DNA of 64,000 bases. It comes from Paludibacteraceae bacterium. Lineage in GTDB: Bacteria > Bacteroidota > Bacteroidia > Bacteroidales > Paludibacteraceae. Made by a program: the position numbers and the translations under genes. Below the pieces are notes generated by a model. It was not told where the DNA came from and ran no database searches. It worked only from the letters and a program-made list of their open reading frames with translations. The stretch is taken from the NCBI GenBank assembly GCA_017443145.1, contig JAFSPA010000006.1, forward strand, positions 186,001-250,000. The letters run 5' to 3'. Positions 63,149-64,000 of the stretch are shown one piece after another (within the stretch, counting starts at the first letter, position 1; every line of letters starts with the position of its first letter).

Positions 63149-64000
63149 TTAGTTTTCCGATTCCTCATAGTTTTGGAAGAGGAAGTCGTTGTAGGGGTAT
63201 CGTTGTATGTGTATGGCTTTGATGCGGTTATACATAAGTTGTTTGAGGGTGTCGATGTTTTCTTTGTTCTTAGCGGAAATAAAGATACAATCGTCGTGCA
63301 GTTTGGCCATCCACGTTTTCTGTAGGTCTTCGAGTGATAAGTTCTCTCGTGTGACGGGTGTTAAGTCGTCTTCGTCTTTAGGTGTGTAGGTAAAGGCGTC
63401 AATCTTGTTGAAGACAACTATTCGGGGTAGCACTTTATCGCCTAAAAGGCTGTTTATTGTTTGTTCGACGACTTCGTACTGCTCTTCGAAGTTAGGGTGC
63501 GCTATATCGACGACGTGTATAAGCAGGTCGGCTTCGCGTACTTCGTCGAGAGTTGATTTGAAGGACTCGACTAAGTGGTGTGGCAGTTTGCGGATAAAGC
63601 CGACGGTGTCGGAGAGCAGGAAAGGTAAGTTTTCAATGGTCACTTTGCGGACGGTGGTATCGAGAGTGGCGAAGAGTTTGTTTTCGGCAAAGACCTCGGA
63701 CTTAGAGAGGATGTTCATTAGTGTTGATTTGCCGACGTTGGTATAACCGACGAGTGCTACTCGCACCATTTTGCCACGATTTTGCCGTTGTGTAGCCATT
63801 TGTCGGTCGATCCGTTTGAGGTCTTCTCGCAGTAGAGCTATACGGCTACCTATAATACGTTTATCGGCTTCTATCTGGGTTTCACCGGTACCACGGTTAG
63901 TTCCTCCACCTCCTCGTTGTCTGTCCAAGTGGCTCCACATACGCGTAAGGCGCGGGAGCATATATTGAAGGTGTGCGAGTTCGACTTGTGTTTTAGCGTA
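63149..64000 (-). CDS. hflX: GTPase HflX, N-terminus cut by window edge
   Basis: 284 codons are visible, and the frame is open to the right edge. It has AKTQVELAHLQYMLPRL, the glycine-rich RGGGGTNRGTGETQIEAD of the HflX domain, then the G domain: G1 GYTNVGKSTLMN, G3 DTVGFIRKLPHHLVESF and G4 NKID. HflX splits stalled or stressed ribosomes. The N-terminal 100 or so residues are missing from the window. Confidence 0.93.
   Translation of the reverse strand, partial: YAKTQVELAHLQYMLPRLTRMWSHLDRQRGGGGTNRGTGETQIEADKRIIGSRIALLREDLKRIDRQMATQRQNRGKMVRVALVGYTNVGKSTLMNILSKSEVFAENKLFATLDTTVRKVTIENLPFLLSDTVGFIRKLPHHLVESFKSTLDEVREADLLIHVVDIAHPNFEEQYEVVEQTINSLLGDKVLPRIVVFNKIDAFTYTPKDEDDLTPVTRENLSLEDLQKTWMAKLHDDCIFISAKNKENIDTLKQLMYNRIKAIHIQRYPYNDFLFQNYEESEN

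Overview
This window reads as a chromosomal segment of an uncultured-type Bacteroidota, most likely order Bacteroidales (Paludibacteraceae-like; a lineage inference, no 16S is present). The evidence is threefold. Promoters follow the Bacteroidota pattern TTTG-N19/20-TAnnTTTG, found about 15 times. Genes mostly lack Shine-Dalgarno sites. Typical Bacteroidales families are present: T9SS sorting tails, LptE, a DUF3244-like secreted protein, TPR-TM-HTH regulators, short AroA, M6/endonuclease I surface proteins.

Layout. 1-1.5 kb: a truncated secreted protein and a YoeB-type toxin-antitoxin pair. 1.6-4.8 kb: an array of 11-bp iterons, then a three-gene operon (MBL-fold hydrolase, GT2 glycosyltransferase, M23 lipoprotein) closed by a bidirectional terminator. 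4.8-9.5 kb: a 1316-aa secreted protein followed by a small membrane-anchored Cys-rich protein. 9.6-13.4 kb: a BY-kinase-like protein with a degenerate P-loop, and topoisomerase III. 13.5-15.6 kb: AAA+ regulator, LptE, SecG. 15.6-21.3 kb (minus): pRiA4b ORF-3-like protein, miaA, PKD lipoprotein, pepD, aroA, short GT2. 21.4-27 kb: nucleosidase-like protein, FemAB-like protein, Wzx-like flippase, TonB, RecG. 27-40.4 kb (minus): a six-gene operon with an M6 metalloprotease, a 2874-aa endonuclease I surface protein, a small bitopic protein, a two-TM protein, an S26 signal peptidase and a PqqD-like protein. 40.5-42.4 kb: CotH-like secreted protein. 42.5-56 kb (minus): the classical tRNA(Thr-Tyr-Gly-Thr)-tuf-tRNA(Trp)-secE-nusG-rplKAJL-rpoBC operon. 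56-59.4 kb: lipoprotein, DUF3244-like T9SS protein, and a TPR-HTH membrane regulator. 59.5-64 kb: phosphoglucomutase, an IS110-family element with a probable bridge RNA, hpt and hflX.

The most unusual signals are these. (1) A scattered set of short degenerate tandem arrays with periods of exactly 7, 8 or 11 bp. They repeatedly start at or overlap stop codons, and three times lie in frame inside genes. (2) Two small membrane-anchored proteins sharing a VHTTSSA[RK]V motif and a Pro-Ile-x-x-Asp-like/TM/basic tail, each encoded directly after a giant secreted protein. The second sits in an operon with a signal peptidase and an RRE-like PqqD protein. (3) A two-loop RNA fold in the IS110 leader. 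(4) A BY-kinase homologue without the Walker lysine. (5) Promoters interleaved with each other or with terminators.
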